This document shows positions 1 through 9,069 of a DNA stretch of 19,156 nucleotides, in pieces; the stretch's first letter is position 1; every line of letters starts with the position of its first letter. The notes beneath the pieces were generated by a model, which ran no database searches, was not told the DNA's origin, and worked only from the letters and a program-made list of their open reading frames with translations. Made by a program: the position numbers and the translations under genes. Origin of the DNA: Gonapodya prolifera JEL478 (lineage: Eukaryota; Monoblepharomycota; Monoblepharidomycetes; Monoblepharidales; Gonapodyaceae); the NCBI GenBank assembly GCA_001574975.1, contig KQ965754.1, positions 82,326-101,481 on the forward strand, read 5' to 3'.

Positions 1-892
1 GACCAAGTCGCTGTAGCCGTGACGCAGGACGGGGAGGCCTTCTTCATATCCAAGCGCAAACTGCCGCCCGCGTTTTCCAACCCGGGGCGCGGTGGGGGTG
101 GTCGCGGGGGTGGGGGGGGGGCGAAGCTCGCGCTAGTGGACCCTGGCAACCCCGAGAACGACATCTCGGGGGGCTAGTTCATGTTCCATCTTGTCAAGAC
201 GCAGTTCCTGCAGGCGTTCCAGCTGCTCACGTGTACCATCAACAAGCAGAAAGAGGCGGCGCAGCAGTTTGAGGCGGAGGGGAGGAGGAACAAGCATGTG
301 TCGAAGCCTAGACGGGGGAAGCATGGTGGTGCGGCGCGGTGAGTGTGGTGTCGCACGAAGGGTGGTGTGGGACCATCACAAATGAAGTTTCCAACCCCCG
401 CTCAACAGTGTCCCCCCACCCCGCCTCCCGACCCTCCTGTCATTTATCCTTCGAATGCGCCGTGCCACCGAGGAGAAACGCGCGCAGGCCGACGAGCTCT
501 GGCGGCGGATCGAAGAGGGCGAGATCGACCCGCGCGTGGGCGCCGGTGAGCCAGGCACGGCTGATGCAGAGTGGCTCGAGAGCGTACTTTCGGGCGACAT
601 GGAGAAGAACGCGCACAAGTATATCGTCGCGGACGCTGGTGGGACCGCAGGCGGCAAGGGAGGGCAACGGCGCAAAAAGAAGGCGCGCGGGGAGGGGGAA
701 TTCGACTCGGAGGACCGGCCCGAGTTCGTCGTGGCAAGCAGTGATGAGGAGTCTGAGGATGAGCGGGACCGGGAAAGACGTCGCAAAGTGCCCGGTGCAC
801 AGGTGAGTATACTGCAGGCTGAGCAGAGCGGTGCAGGTGTGGCAGGTGCAGATCTGTTCGTCATCGATACGGTCGGAACTCGCGACGATTGA
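1..892 (+). CDS. Trf4/PAPD5-type non-canonical poly(A) polymerase, 3' part, with in-frame TAG
   Basis: The open 5' edge continues a gene from the left. The first exon reads, in frame 1, a segment ending in the motif LALVDPGNPENDISGG. This is the hallmark of the PAP-associated domain of Trf4/Cid14/PAPD5 nucleotidyltransferases, which add short A-tails to aberrant nuclear RNA in TRAMP-type complexes for exosome decay. A helix of the form FHLVKTQFLQAFQLLT follows, as expected for the family. A TAG at 175-177 interrupts the frame directly after the GG of the motif, where the family usually has Ser, yet the frame stays coding-like on both sides. A donor GTGAGT at 339 and an acceptor at 407-408 are phase-compatible. 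They lead into a charged tail rich in Glu/Arg/Lys and Ser-Asp-Glu clusters (about 410-802). The frame stops at 892, or splices again at GTGAGT 803. The catalytic domain lies outside the window. Joining the charged tail to this gene is inference. Confidence 0.6.
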
Positions 893-921
893 TGCATTCG
901 CAAGTATTCGGGTCTCGATTT

Positions 922-933
922 GTAAATATTTAC
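922..933. repeat. Perfect 12-bp palindrome GTAAATATTTAC
   Basis: Perfect 12-bp inverted repeat in the short space between two convergent genes. Read as RNA with the preceding T it contains UGUAAAUA, the core recognised by Puf3-type PUF proteins in 3' UTRs. As DNA it contains two overlapping GTAAATA forkhead-like sites. A smaller interrupted inverted repeat (ATGTAC at 1029-1034, GTACAT at 1043-1048) lies nearby. Function is inference only. Confidence 0.3.
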
Positions 934-1080
934 GGGTCGCGGACAGCGCGTAATGAAGAATGGTTCTAGAAGAGCCGTTCCGACACTTCGAATGAAAACC
1001 GCGACGGCAGGATTGGAAGTGACGGTATATGTACGTACGACGGTACATGCACATGCAAGCTCGAGTAATTGCGTGAATCT

Positions 1081-4000
1081 CTAATTAGAAAGGTGAGTAA
1101 TATTCGTGCTATTGGAGAGGGTCACAAGGCGGGACAGCATGAGGCCGACGTCTCGTCGCGTTTCGTAGGACCGTGATGCAGATCGTGCGAATAGTTCTGA
1201 GAGTTGTGATTCGACGTCGTTCAGGTTGTGGGATACACTGTCGGATGGTCTTGCCTCGGTGCTGACGCTGTGCGGCCCACTTCTTGCTTCGATCGCGCGA
1301 ATGTGTTGCTCCTCAAGGCGGGCGTGGATGTGAGTGAGAGGGATTTCGATTCTTTCACCCTGTTCGAACTCGTCGCCATAGGACTGATATATCAACTTGT
1401 CGTGAAAGCAAGAGCATTTCACCTCACCAGTCGCTGACTCTGAGCTCCGTCCACTAAAGCCTCATCAGCTAAGGGCTCTTTCGAAAAGTACCGGAAGCTA
1501 TCATCTCGATGAGGACTTTCAGCCCCGACCAACTCAGCGTCCATCAAATCTTCGGCCATGGGTGATTTGGAAAGAAACTGGACGAATGAGGCGATACTTA
1601 AATGATGGGTAATAGGTTCGTTGTGCGAGAGGATGTGACCGATGATACTGCGTAGGTTTTGGATAACGTCGTCCTACGTAAACGTGAAAAATGGGTAATA
1701 CTCCCATCACTCCAGATGTACAGGAAAGTGCACTCACATTAATCGGAAAGCTCGATCGTGTATTCCGCAACTTTGCGGTGAAGGCACTCGATCCGCCATG
1801 GAGCGGAGATTCGCAAGTCAGTTCCAGTACTTTTGCTATGTTCCGACAAGAGATAAAACCTAGCGACGAGTTTGCACAGTGAAACGTGGACTTTGATGCT
1901 CAGCGGGTGATCGATACCAGGCTCACAAACGATTCCATCGGGACGAGCTCGTGCAAGGTCGCTGATAGCCGTAGTATATTATTGAAGGTGGATATAATCT
2001 GGTGATTAGTAGCTGACGAAGGATGAGGCTCTACAACAATGAGAACAAAGAAAAATCGTGCTTACCAGCCAAGAATCAAGACCGCCACCACACTCCGACC
2101 ACATTTGACCAGAATTGCCAAGAAATTTCACACGACCTCGCAAAGATTCAACGACGATTTTCAGCCCATTTTCCCATATCACCAAACTGTCCGATTTGTC
2201 GAGATGTTCGAGCAACGACGGCTCATCTAGGAGATTTTCCAGAGCACCAGAGAAGAAATAGCATGCTTCTAATGACGGTAGAAATAATTTTGAGTTCGGC
2301 TCCATGGTGGTGAGGTCCGGATTCGACGTATTAATAAATTTCCATCTTTGGAGAATCGCCTCGACTGCTCGTGTAAGACTAGTATTAGTGCAAATCTGGG
2401 GGCAGTGGCTTAATATCCAAAGAACATCTTCCGAGATAACTGGCGCAGACCAAGTAACACTGTCAATATCGCCTCCAAGGCTGAGGTCAAATGGATCCAA
2501 TCCATCCCAACCCATGGAGCGTATTTCCAATACAACGACATCGATGATGGCTCGGACCCGTTCCACCGTCGTCCATGACCCTCGACTTTGAATCTACACT
2601 TGAAGAAGTGCCACAAGGTAGCGCTCCGCGACTTCGAGATTCAGACCGGCTTGAATCAGCGCTCCGATAGCCCATGCACAGCTCAAAGCGGTACCTGGGT
2701 GAAGAGATCGTATCTGCAAGGACGTGATATGCTCGAGCCACAGGTGGAAGGCTTCAGGTGGTAAAATGCGTGCACAAAAGGTCAAAGCGGAGGCAGTCGT
2801 GGGTAGAAAAAGGGTATCCTGTACATGTAGCGTTGATCCCAACATTGTGTCGACAACTTCCAGGATGTACGTTTCAAAACGAAACTCGGGTGGTGCGCCG
2901 TGGCAGAAAGTAGTTGAACGCTGAAACCCGCTGGGAACTCTGCTGTCGAAAGTAAAGCGACCTAGAACTCTCCATTGTTAGCTGAATACACAAATATAGC
3001 TTATCCCAGCTTACCTTCATTAGGTTTGCCTTTCGATCAAAAACTGTTCCATTGTCATGGTCGATCCCCCCTCCCATGCAAGGACTGTGACGATATCAAG
3101 ACCCAATGCTTGTATCGGATTAACGTCCCAAATCTCCTCAGCCTTTGATACCCCAGCGAAGGCGCGATCGGTTGGTAGAGTTGTGGAGTCAATGGACTTA
3201 GTAAATCCCAACACTTTGGTGATCACCAATTCTAGAGCTGAAAACGGAGTCTCACAGTAAGAAAAAAACGATCTTCTTGTATACTGGACGCGATGAGCTG
3301 ACTCACCGTGTACGAATTCAACCGCTTTAGGTGCCACCGTTGGTCCAAGGTCGTCAACAGAAATCGATCTGAAACGACTTTAGCAAACTTAATAAACCAT
3401 TCGCGAAGATGTGCGATGGTGATCCTCACTAAAATACAGCGGCTGAGCAGCTCAGAAGACTAAGCACGTGATCCACAATGTTACTGCGGATGCACACCTG
3501 ACGAACAAAAATGGGCCCACATTTTCTTCGCTTCTAGATTGTTCTTTCTGCTTGATCTTTCGTTGGAGGTACGGGGTGTTAGCCGAAGCACGCTGAGAGC
3601 CTAAGCACGCTGAGAGCCTGAGAAAGGTGATACAATGCTAATTTTAGAGCGGTTGAACCGATTAGTAAGAGTAATCCCACACTGAAAGGGCAGATTCGTA
3701 CCAAGTTCTATAAACCGTTCATTTGATGCCAAGGTGCTATCCAAAGACACCCGGTTCACGGCACGAAGGAGCAGCCGCGAGTACTTGATCAAGATTATGC
3801 CATGAACATCTTGCACAAATTGTGAATTAAGATGTATGATTTGAGTTCGTGAGACATTACACACGAATCTCACCATAGAAGGCTCATCATCACTGCCATA
3901 ACAAGGCGAACCCAAAGATTTTCAGCGACATCATGATGGAGCCGGAAAGAAGATCCAGGAGACGCTTGTCGTGTGCCAGTAGAAGCAATGGAAGCAAAGT

Positions 4001-4861
4001 GGTGCGTACTTGATGAACAGGGAGGGTGAAAATTTAGTCTCGCACTTATCGACGTGAGCTGGTTGGAAGATTTACCTTCGCGAAGCAGATTTGCAACCCG
4101 TTCCCCGCAAAGATCACCATTTCCCTGGACGATATTGTTGATTTTCTTCACAATTCCGTCCTCGTGAAAGAGCTTGCGAGTGGAGGAAAATATCCTCGAG
4201 TACAACGACGAAAGCCTCAAATAGTCGCTCTGTTTCCCCATCCCAGACGATTGGCCCTAGTAATCTCAATCGTGAAGTCCAAACGTCACGATCTCCCAAA
4301 TCTTTACCTACAGTAAGTGCAAGGGAGAAAATCGACTTCGAAAAGCGAAGGTACTGCGACGAAACCGAGCAAACGTGTCCTACGAGCTCTTTGTCACACT
4401 CGAACTGTACGGGCATATTCGCCAGAGCGTTGTTCGCATCTTCAAGCTGCTGTACGGTGCTTTCAAAGAGATTAAGTGTCGCCTCCAAGAGCTTTTCAAC
4501 GTTCAGCATGAAACGCTCAATAGAAGCTTTATCAAAATAATAAAGTGACCTTGGCTCACCTGGAAAATGCTCTCTGGTACCGACATCCCACAGATATCTC
4601 GTGTATGAAGGAAACGGCAATGGGAGTAACCTTCACGAGAGTTTCACGTTTCTAAACCCAAGTGCGTATTGTGAAGATGGAAAGAGGGCAGCTCACTCGC
4701 AAGAGGATCGTAGCAGAGGCGTGGATGGATTCAGTTCGCGAGAGTTCTGACTTCGAAGGTGAGAACTCCTTGATTTCTGCAAGAGCCAATTGCACCGTCG
4801 AGATTTGACTTTCTTGATGTATTGCTCGAGGATTCTGCCGTTCGATCCGCTCCATGGTCAT
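1081..4861 (-). pseudogene. Large multi-exon gene for an unrecognised helical protein, frame broken at several points
   Basis: I do not recognise the family. The product would be a long, Leu-rich, helical protein suggestive of an alpha-solenoid, ending in an acidic Ser-rich tail. Some introns are well supported. From the 3' end these are 1384-1427, 2921-3014 (branch CTAAC) and 3238-3306. The last exon is 1081-1383. An exon at 1428-1647 opens with IIGHILSHNEP. ATG 4861 is the best start, but the reading phase between 4620 and 4500 is unresolved, as is 1650-2000. Breaks: TAG at 2594-2596 inside a frame that is coding-like on both sides; a C-run at 3066-3071 where one extra base would rejoin two good frames; a 17-bp tandem duplication at 3586-3619; TGA codons at 3884-3892; a frame change near 4170. 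It is either a decaying gene or locally poor sequence. The stop lies opposite and convergent with the poly(A) polymerase gene. Confidence 0.5.
3586..3619. repeat. 17-bp perfect tandem duplication (aagcacgctgagagcct x2)
   Basis: Two abutting identical 17-nt copies, 3586-3602 and 3603-3619. On the minus strand each copy contains AG dinucleotides, preceded by a pyrimidine-rich TTTCTCAG. Reading straight through gives TAG at the copy junction. Splicing from a GTACGA donor to the acceptor made by the duplication (CTTAG) would keep phase 1. It would restore an open frame that begins SANTPYLQRKIKQKEQ. A TTACTAAT branch-like site lies inside that possible intron. Confidence 0.9.
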
Positions 4862-5126
4862 GTGCTGCAGTCCCCAACTGAGTAGTAATAAACGAACACG
4901 TTTCTAGACCACACCCAAGAGTTACTGTGATTCATTACGCACTTTCCGAGATCACTTGATATTAGGAGTATTTTATGAAAAATTATTAACATGCGTAGAG
5001 GTCCACTGACGAAATCTCCAAGTTCTAAAAGTACAAGTAAGTTGCAAAGGAAGGTCGCACTAGGGTATCCGATAGCGTCGAAGAGAGTTTCGATTTGATT
5101 TGTGGTAGCGTCGGTGGTGAGGAGGT
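4862..5126 (-). promoter_or_regulatory. Spacer between the SWIRM gene stop and the helical-protein gene start
   Basis: AT-richer than the flanking exons, for example around 4960-5000. It should carry the 3' UTR of the SWIRM gene and the 5' leader of the next gene on the same strand. A GTGCGT...CTACTCAG pair just upstream of 4861 could be a leader or first coding intron, so the start at 4861 may be one exon too late. No specific element is recognised. Confidence 0.35.
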
Positions 5127-6889
5127 TCACATGTTCAAGACCTCGTCTTCGCCGATGATCCATCCAAGAGCGGAGAACCAGTCTGTTAAATGGAGAGTAG
5201 AATGTTAAAGAGCACCAATAGATGTAATCGGCTTAGATCTTACCGTAAAGTTTTCCTGTTTTGTTGACATCAATTTTGAACCACTTCTTTGCGTCCAGCT
5301 TCTTGAAGAAACCGAACTTTTGGCGGTTTCCCAGCATAATGCTCTTGACGTAAAGGTACTGCTTAGGCATCATCCGTATGGTTTCGCAGAGTTTGATTTC
5401 GTGCGAAGTGAGCAGGGCGTAGCACTCGACCTCGGGACTGATCTTGATAGGACAGCCTAAGAAAATCTCTTCAGTTCTCAAGTTCCAGGGCCGCTGAACG
5501 AAAACATCCTACCTTTGTTCCAGGTGATAGTGGGCGCCCGCTTCGTGTCATCTTCTGAGTGTAGCGGGGCATTTGTCGCATCCACCTCAAGCTCCCCAAG
5601 AAGAAGACCCATTCGTGGAATGTCAGTATGCGACTCTGCTTTCACTGGGCGCTGAGTCGACTTCACACACGGAGGCGGAGTGTGTGATGGAGGTGGAGAC
5701 GAAGATTTATGAACTTTGACTTGTTGGGATTTCGTGGGGGTTGTTGAAGACGAGATTGCCAGCATCAAAACCTTCGGAACCACCACGGGGGATCGATTGC
5801 CTTTTTCAGCACGGTGGTCCTGATATGTAGGCTCCTCTGATCGTTGCTCATCTTCTGGAGAACTGCCATTCTGGCGGGGATTTTGTCTTTTGGTTCCGGC
5901 GGAGCGCACACTCGGCATTGCTTTCGCTGTGCTTTCTCTATGATCCCGGTCAGCGAGCTTTGTTGTAAGCGATGTTTCCCGGCGAAGTAGGTCCTCGTTC
6001 TGATTAACGATTGAGGTGAGAAATTTGCAACGTGTGCTCAAAGGGTTCAGCTTACCCAGTAGAACATCTTGGATGGGTCCTTCTTGAATTCAGAAAATAC
6101 ATCAAGTCGAAGACTGTTCGAAAGTTCCAATTCTTGCATAATTGAATGTCGTCGATGATTAACTGGTACCTTTGAAATGGATGCGACTTCCTTGATAGCA
6201 TTCGGATTAAACACTCCGAGGCATCTTCGTTTGGTAGAAAGGAAAATATCCGCAGTGCGATCCTCTTCTTCGCAATACACTGGAGATGGTGGTAAGTTTG
6301 GATTGATAGGCGACCTCTGCGGTGCCTTTTTCCTACGCGAAGAGCTGGGTGTCGGGTAGGAAAGATCGATTCTGCATTTTGTCGCATCGCTTTCCTTGTT
6401 TTCGTTGGATGTGAGGATTACGTTCTGGAATAACACCTCAACTCCAGAGTCAAGTCTGTGGAACGAATCGATTTGTACCGGATCCGACGAGGCAGAGACC
6501 AGTGAATCGAAGCTTGTTGATGCAAGTGAAGGAATTGACCATCCACTCGCAGCGGACTGGGGTGTAATGATGTCGGAATCAGAATAACTGTCGTCTTCGA
6601 GTCGGCCACTCCATGCGGTTGATATACGGGGGGGTTCTGGTCGAGCCCGACTAGCGGGAAATGCTGCCGGGGGTACACTTTGTCTTATATCGACCCAAAG
6701 AGGTGGCTTGTCGGCGAATGAATTGGGCGCAGCCCCATCCGACGAGAGGTCATTTTTCCTTTTGGATGGATAGTACGTGGACCTAGGCGGAGTCTTCTCG
6801 TCGTAGTTGCAAAGCTCCATGGGATCATTGTGCTCAGCAGCTTGAGGGATGTGGTCATGGTCAGGGAGTGGACGCAACGCCGAAAGCAT
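5127..6889 (-). CDS. SWIRM-domain protein (fungal Fun19/Laf1-type chromatin factor)
   Basis: Four exons join with no frame break: 6889-6056, 5999-5513, 5456-5244 and 5182-5127. The introns are 56, 56 and 61 nt and the product is 529 residues. Residues 1 to about 430 are low-complexity, rich in Ser, Pro and charged residues, and probably disordered. Residues about 435-525 form a SWIRM domain, a DNA- and nucleosome-binding helical fold. It opens with TWNKGCPIKISPEVECY, continues LCETIRMMPKQYLYVK and FKIDVNKTGKLY, and closes with DWFSALGW. Conserved core residues cross the last splice junction cleanly, which confirms that intron. SWIRM as the only domain, at the C-terminus, is the architecture of budding-yeast Fun19 and fission-yeast Laf1/Laf2. 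The latter are linked to a histone deacetylase complex, so a nuclear chromatin role is the likely one. The start is the first in-frame ATG after an upstream TAA. A CAG/GTGAGG near 7060 and TTGCACAG near 6930 suggest a 5'-UTR intron. Confidence 0.85.
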
Positions 6890-7373
6890 CTGTTTGGCGG
6901 AATCGATGAAGTTTCGCAAAGAGGCTCTGTGCAAGGAGTCATGATCGTGAGTTTAACTTATAATGGGACGGGCGGGACGTTTCCTCGGCTCTTCCGTGCG
7001 GATTGCTTGAAATTCACAAGATGCCGCAATTCCGCTCCTCGGCGTTCTCGACGGGATCCTCACCTGCTGTTACGTTTCTCGAGATCCTTGACGGTCAATG
7101 ACTGTTGAGTGCGAGCGAGGTCTCGAGTTTCCGCTCGAAGACGGAGAAGCGCAGTTGGGATTGACGACTGGAATCAAGCCCTTGCTGCGCCCCGCTACAT
7201 TATGATTCCCTATCGTTCATTAGAATTATTATCGCGAGTGCCAAAATCCATTAGCACGATTTTTTTGTCGCTGAATAATGGGAGGACTATGTATTTACAA
7301 GTTCAATTGCAACACTTCAAGACAAGATTCACATTCAAAGGAATGGTCGAGATACATTCGAGATGTCGAAACC
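6890..7373 (-). promoter_or_regulatory. Intergenic: SWIRM-gene leader/promoter and SF3B4 3' UTR
   Basis: 484 bp without a supported gene on either strand. Downstream of the SF3B4 stop (7374) it should hold that gene's 3' UTR, AT-rich at 7200-7300. Nearer 6890 it holds the leader of the SWIRM gene. On the minus strand a possible leader intron runs from about 7060 (CAG/GTGAGG) to about 6930 (TTGCACAG), and no ATG occurs in the leader between 6950 and 7110. An ATTATAAG sequence near 6957-6964 lies inside this putative intron, so I do not call it a TATA box. Confidence 0.4.
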
Positions 7374-8677
7374 TCAACCTGCATAGCCCCAAGCGGGTGG
7401 TTGTTGGGGGTAACCTATGGTAACGATGTTGCACGTTGAGATGGTCGAACAGCGCCTGAATTAATAATACGGGTGGGTCCTTTACCTGCTGGTGGGTAAG
7501 ACTGCTGTGGAGGGTACATCGCAGGGGGGGCGCTGCCGAACGCTGGCATCGCTGGAGCCGCCGCCGCAAATGGAGGTTGCCCCGGCATGCCCATACCAGG
7601 TGCCACGTTCGCAAACTTTTCAAGGTTGCAAAGAAAAGCATGAAAATTGAGAAAAAGACCATTCGCTTGCTTCAAGGTCATTTACTCACCATACGATTCG
7701 GTTGTGAAGCTTGCTGTTTCCTCATCTGAGCCGCTAGTAGCCGCTCGGCAGCGCTTCCATGCCGCTCGCCTTTGCCGTCCTTCTTAAATCCATAATTCAC
7801 ATTAAGAGTTTTGTTCATCAGGAACTGCCCGTTCAGAGCTTCTATTGCGGCATCAGACGACTCAAAGTTGTCGAACGAAACAAAGCCATATCCTTTGGAG
7901 ACACCCGACTCGGGTTCGCGTGCAATCTGAAATAGAATGATATCAGCAATTTGCAGCAGTGGAGAGCTGCGTCGCTGGGATCTCACTTTCGGTGGTTGGA
8001 CAATCTGCCCGAACTGTGAAAAGGTATCATACAGCATCTTCTCATCCACTTCAGGGTCCAAACCTCCGACGAAGAGAGTGGCTCCAATGTCCAGATTCTT
8101 CCGGTCAGAAGAGGCCTTGTTGACACGAATAGGTTTACCGTAGAGCTTCACCATCTGCGAGAGTTACACGTTACTCGGAATGAATCCGCACTAGTCCACC
8201 CTGTGCACCTACGTTCATTATTCTTATAGCATAATCGGCATCTTCTTCGGTATTGAACTCGACAAATCCATATCCCTGATGCAGCATGGTCACCCGATCC
8301 TTTGGCAGATAAACGTTCACTGCCAAAGAGCATCGTCATTCGTGCGGTTGGCAGCAGCGTGGGGTCATATTAGGTATGTGCGTATCCGGAAACGGGAAAT
8401 CGCGAGCGCGCAGGGAAATATGTTAGGTGTAATTGCGAGTTCCCAGGAAACGAAATGTTCAGAAACACACCGACGGGTCCAGCCTGAAGAAAAAGTTCCC
8501 AAATTAACGCATCAGAAATCTTCATCAGTGGCCGAAAGCGAGCACCGGAGGTGATGGTAGTCAGCAGTTTGCAGCAAGGAAAGATACAGCTACGCACTGC
8601 AGGGGACTCACCTTCTCATCCAGATTTCCGACGTAACAGGTATTATCTTGATTCCTCTCGTACTGTTGTTGCGCCAT
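7374..8677 (-). CDS. SF3B4: SF3B4/Sap49, U2 snRNP SF3b subunit 4 (two-RRM splicing factor)
   Basis: Seven exons reconstruct in phase: 8677-8612, 8519-8471, 8319-8213, 8154-7987, 7926-7690, 7615-7486 and 7414-7374. The introns are 58 to 151 nt and the product is 265 residues. The start [19 protein letters not shown] is typical, with RNP2 of RRM1 at about residues 14-19 and an RNP1 segment GYGFVEF. The linker [15 protein letters not shown] is almost diagnostic for SF3B4. RRM2 has RNP2 LFVGGL (101-106) and RNP1 KGYGFVSF (141-148), followed by [16 protein letters not shown]. The tail from about 210 is rich in Pro, Gly, Ala and Met and ends in PAWGYAG, shorter than the human proline-rich tail but normal for fungi. 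The protein binds pre-mRNA near the branch site and SF3b partners in the spliceosome A complex. The last intron (7415-7485) is needed to reach this ending, since reading through stops early at 7415. No lesions were seen. Confidence 0.95.
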
Positions 8678-9069
8678 CGGGATCGTATTAGAGTGAAATG
8701 GGGGTGAAAAGGTGCTTCACCAGAAAGGAAATGAAAATGAAAAGGATAGTCTACTTTTTAAAACACAGTTTCACTTTTCAACTCCGCCGAAGACAATCCA
8801 CATTTTCAAATCATAAACAGACCAATAAACACGGAATTCAGGAGATGAAAGGCAACTGCCGGACCCCCATTCCCTTCCTCCCCGGTCTCACATTTTTCAT
8901 TACATAAATAGAAGCTTCGTCGATGGGGCACTTTCCACTTCGTCCATCCAGTCAGTGCGTGTAGTTGAAAATATCCAATGAAAATGTTACATTGTCAACA
9001 CTGTCGCCCCAATTCTAACCGCCCAGAATAAAGAAAAAAAAACAATGGACTACACGGTATCCCCCTCCC
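8678..9069 (-). promoter_or_regulatory. Intergenic: SF3B4 promoter/leader and permease 3' UTR
   Basis: 392 bp between two minus-strand genes with no supported ORF. It includes a purine-rich block on the plus strand (8698-8750), that is, a pyrimidine-rich leader for SF3B4. It also holds an A9 run near 9035 and the 18-bp sequence shared with 14248-14265. No clear TATA box or polyadenylation signal could be assigned. Confidence 0.4.
8737..8754 (+). repeat. 18-bp sequence atgaaaaggatagtctac, copy 1
   Basis: Identical to 14248-14265. This copy lies 60-77 nt upstream of the SF3B4 start codon and is inverted relative to that gene. The match ends sharply on both sides. Placement upstream of two start codons suggests a shared promoter element, though it could be chance or a remnant of a dispersed repeat. 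Confidence 0.6.

Noticed and set aside
339-903. Overlapping ORFs on both strands over 376-1054
   Set aside because: High GC content creates long open frames in all phases. Only the charged plus-strand frame fits as a tail of the upstream gene.
4858-5163. Minus-strand ORF starting MDHRRRRGLEH as first exon of the helical-protein gene
   Set aside because: Its first part overlaps the last exon of the SWIRM gene in another frame. Splicing at 5183/5243 gives DWFSALGW, which completes the SWIRM domain, so this frame is a shadow.
7415-7485. SF3B4 ending at the stop at 7415 without a final intron
   Set aside because: A GTAAAG donor and CATAG acceptor of matching phase give [17 protein letters not shown], a typical SF3B4-like tail; the unspliced tail has no such composition.
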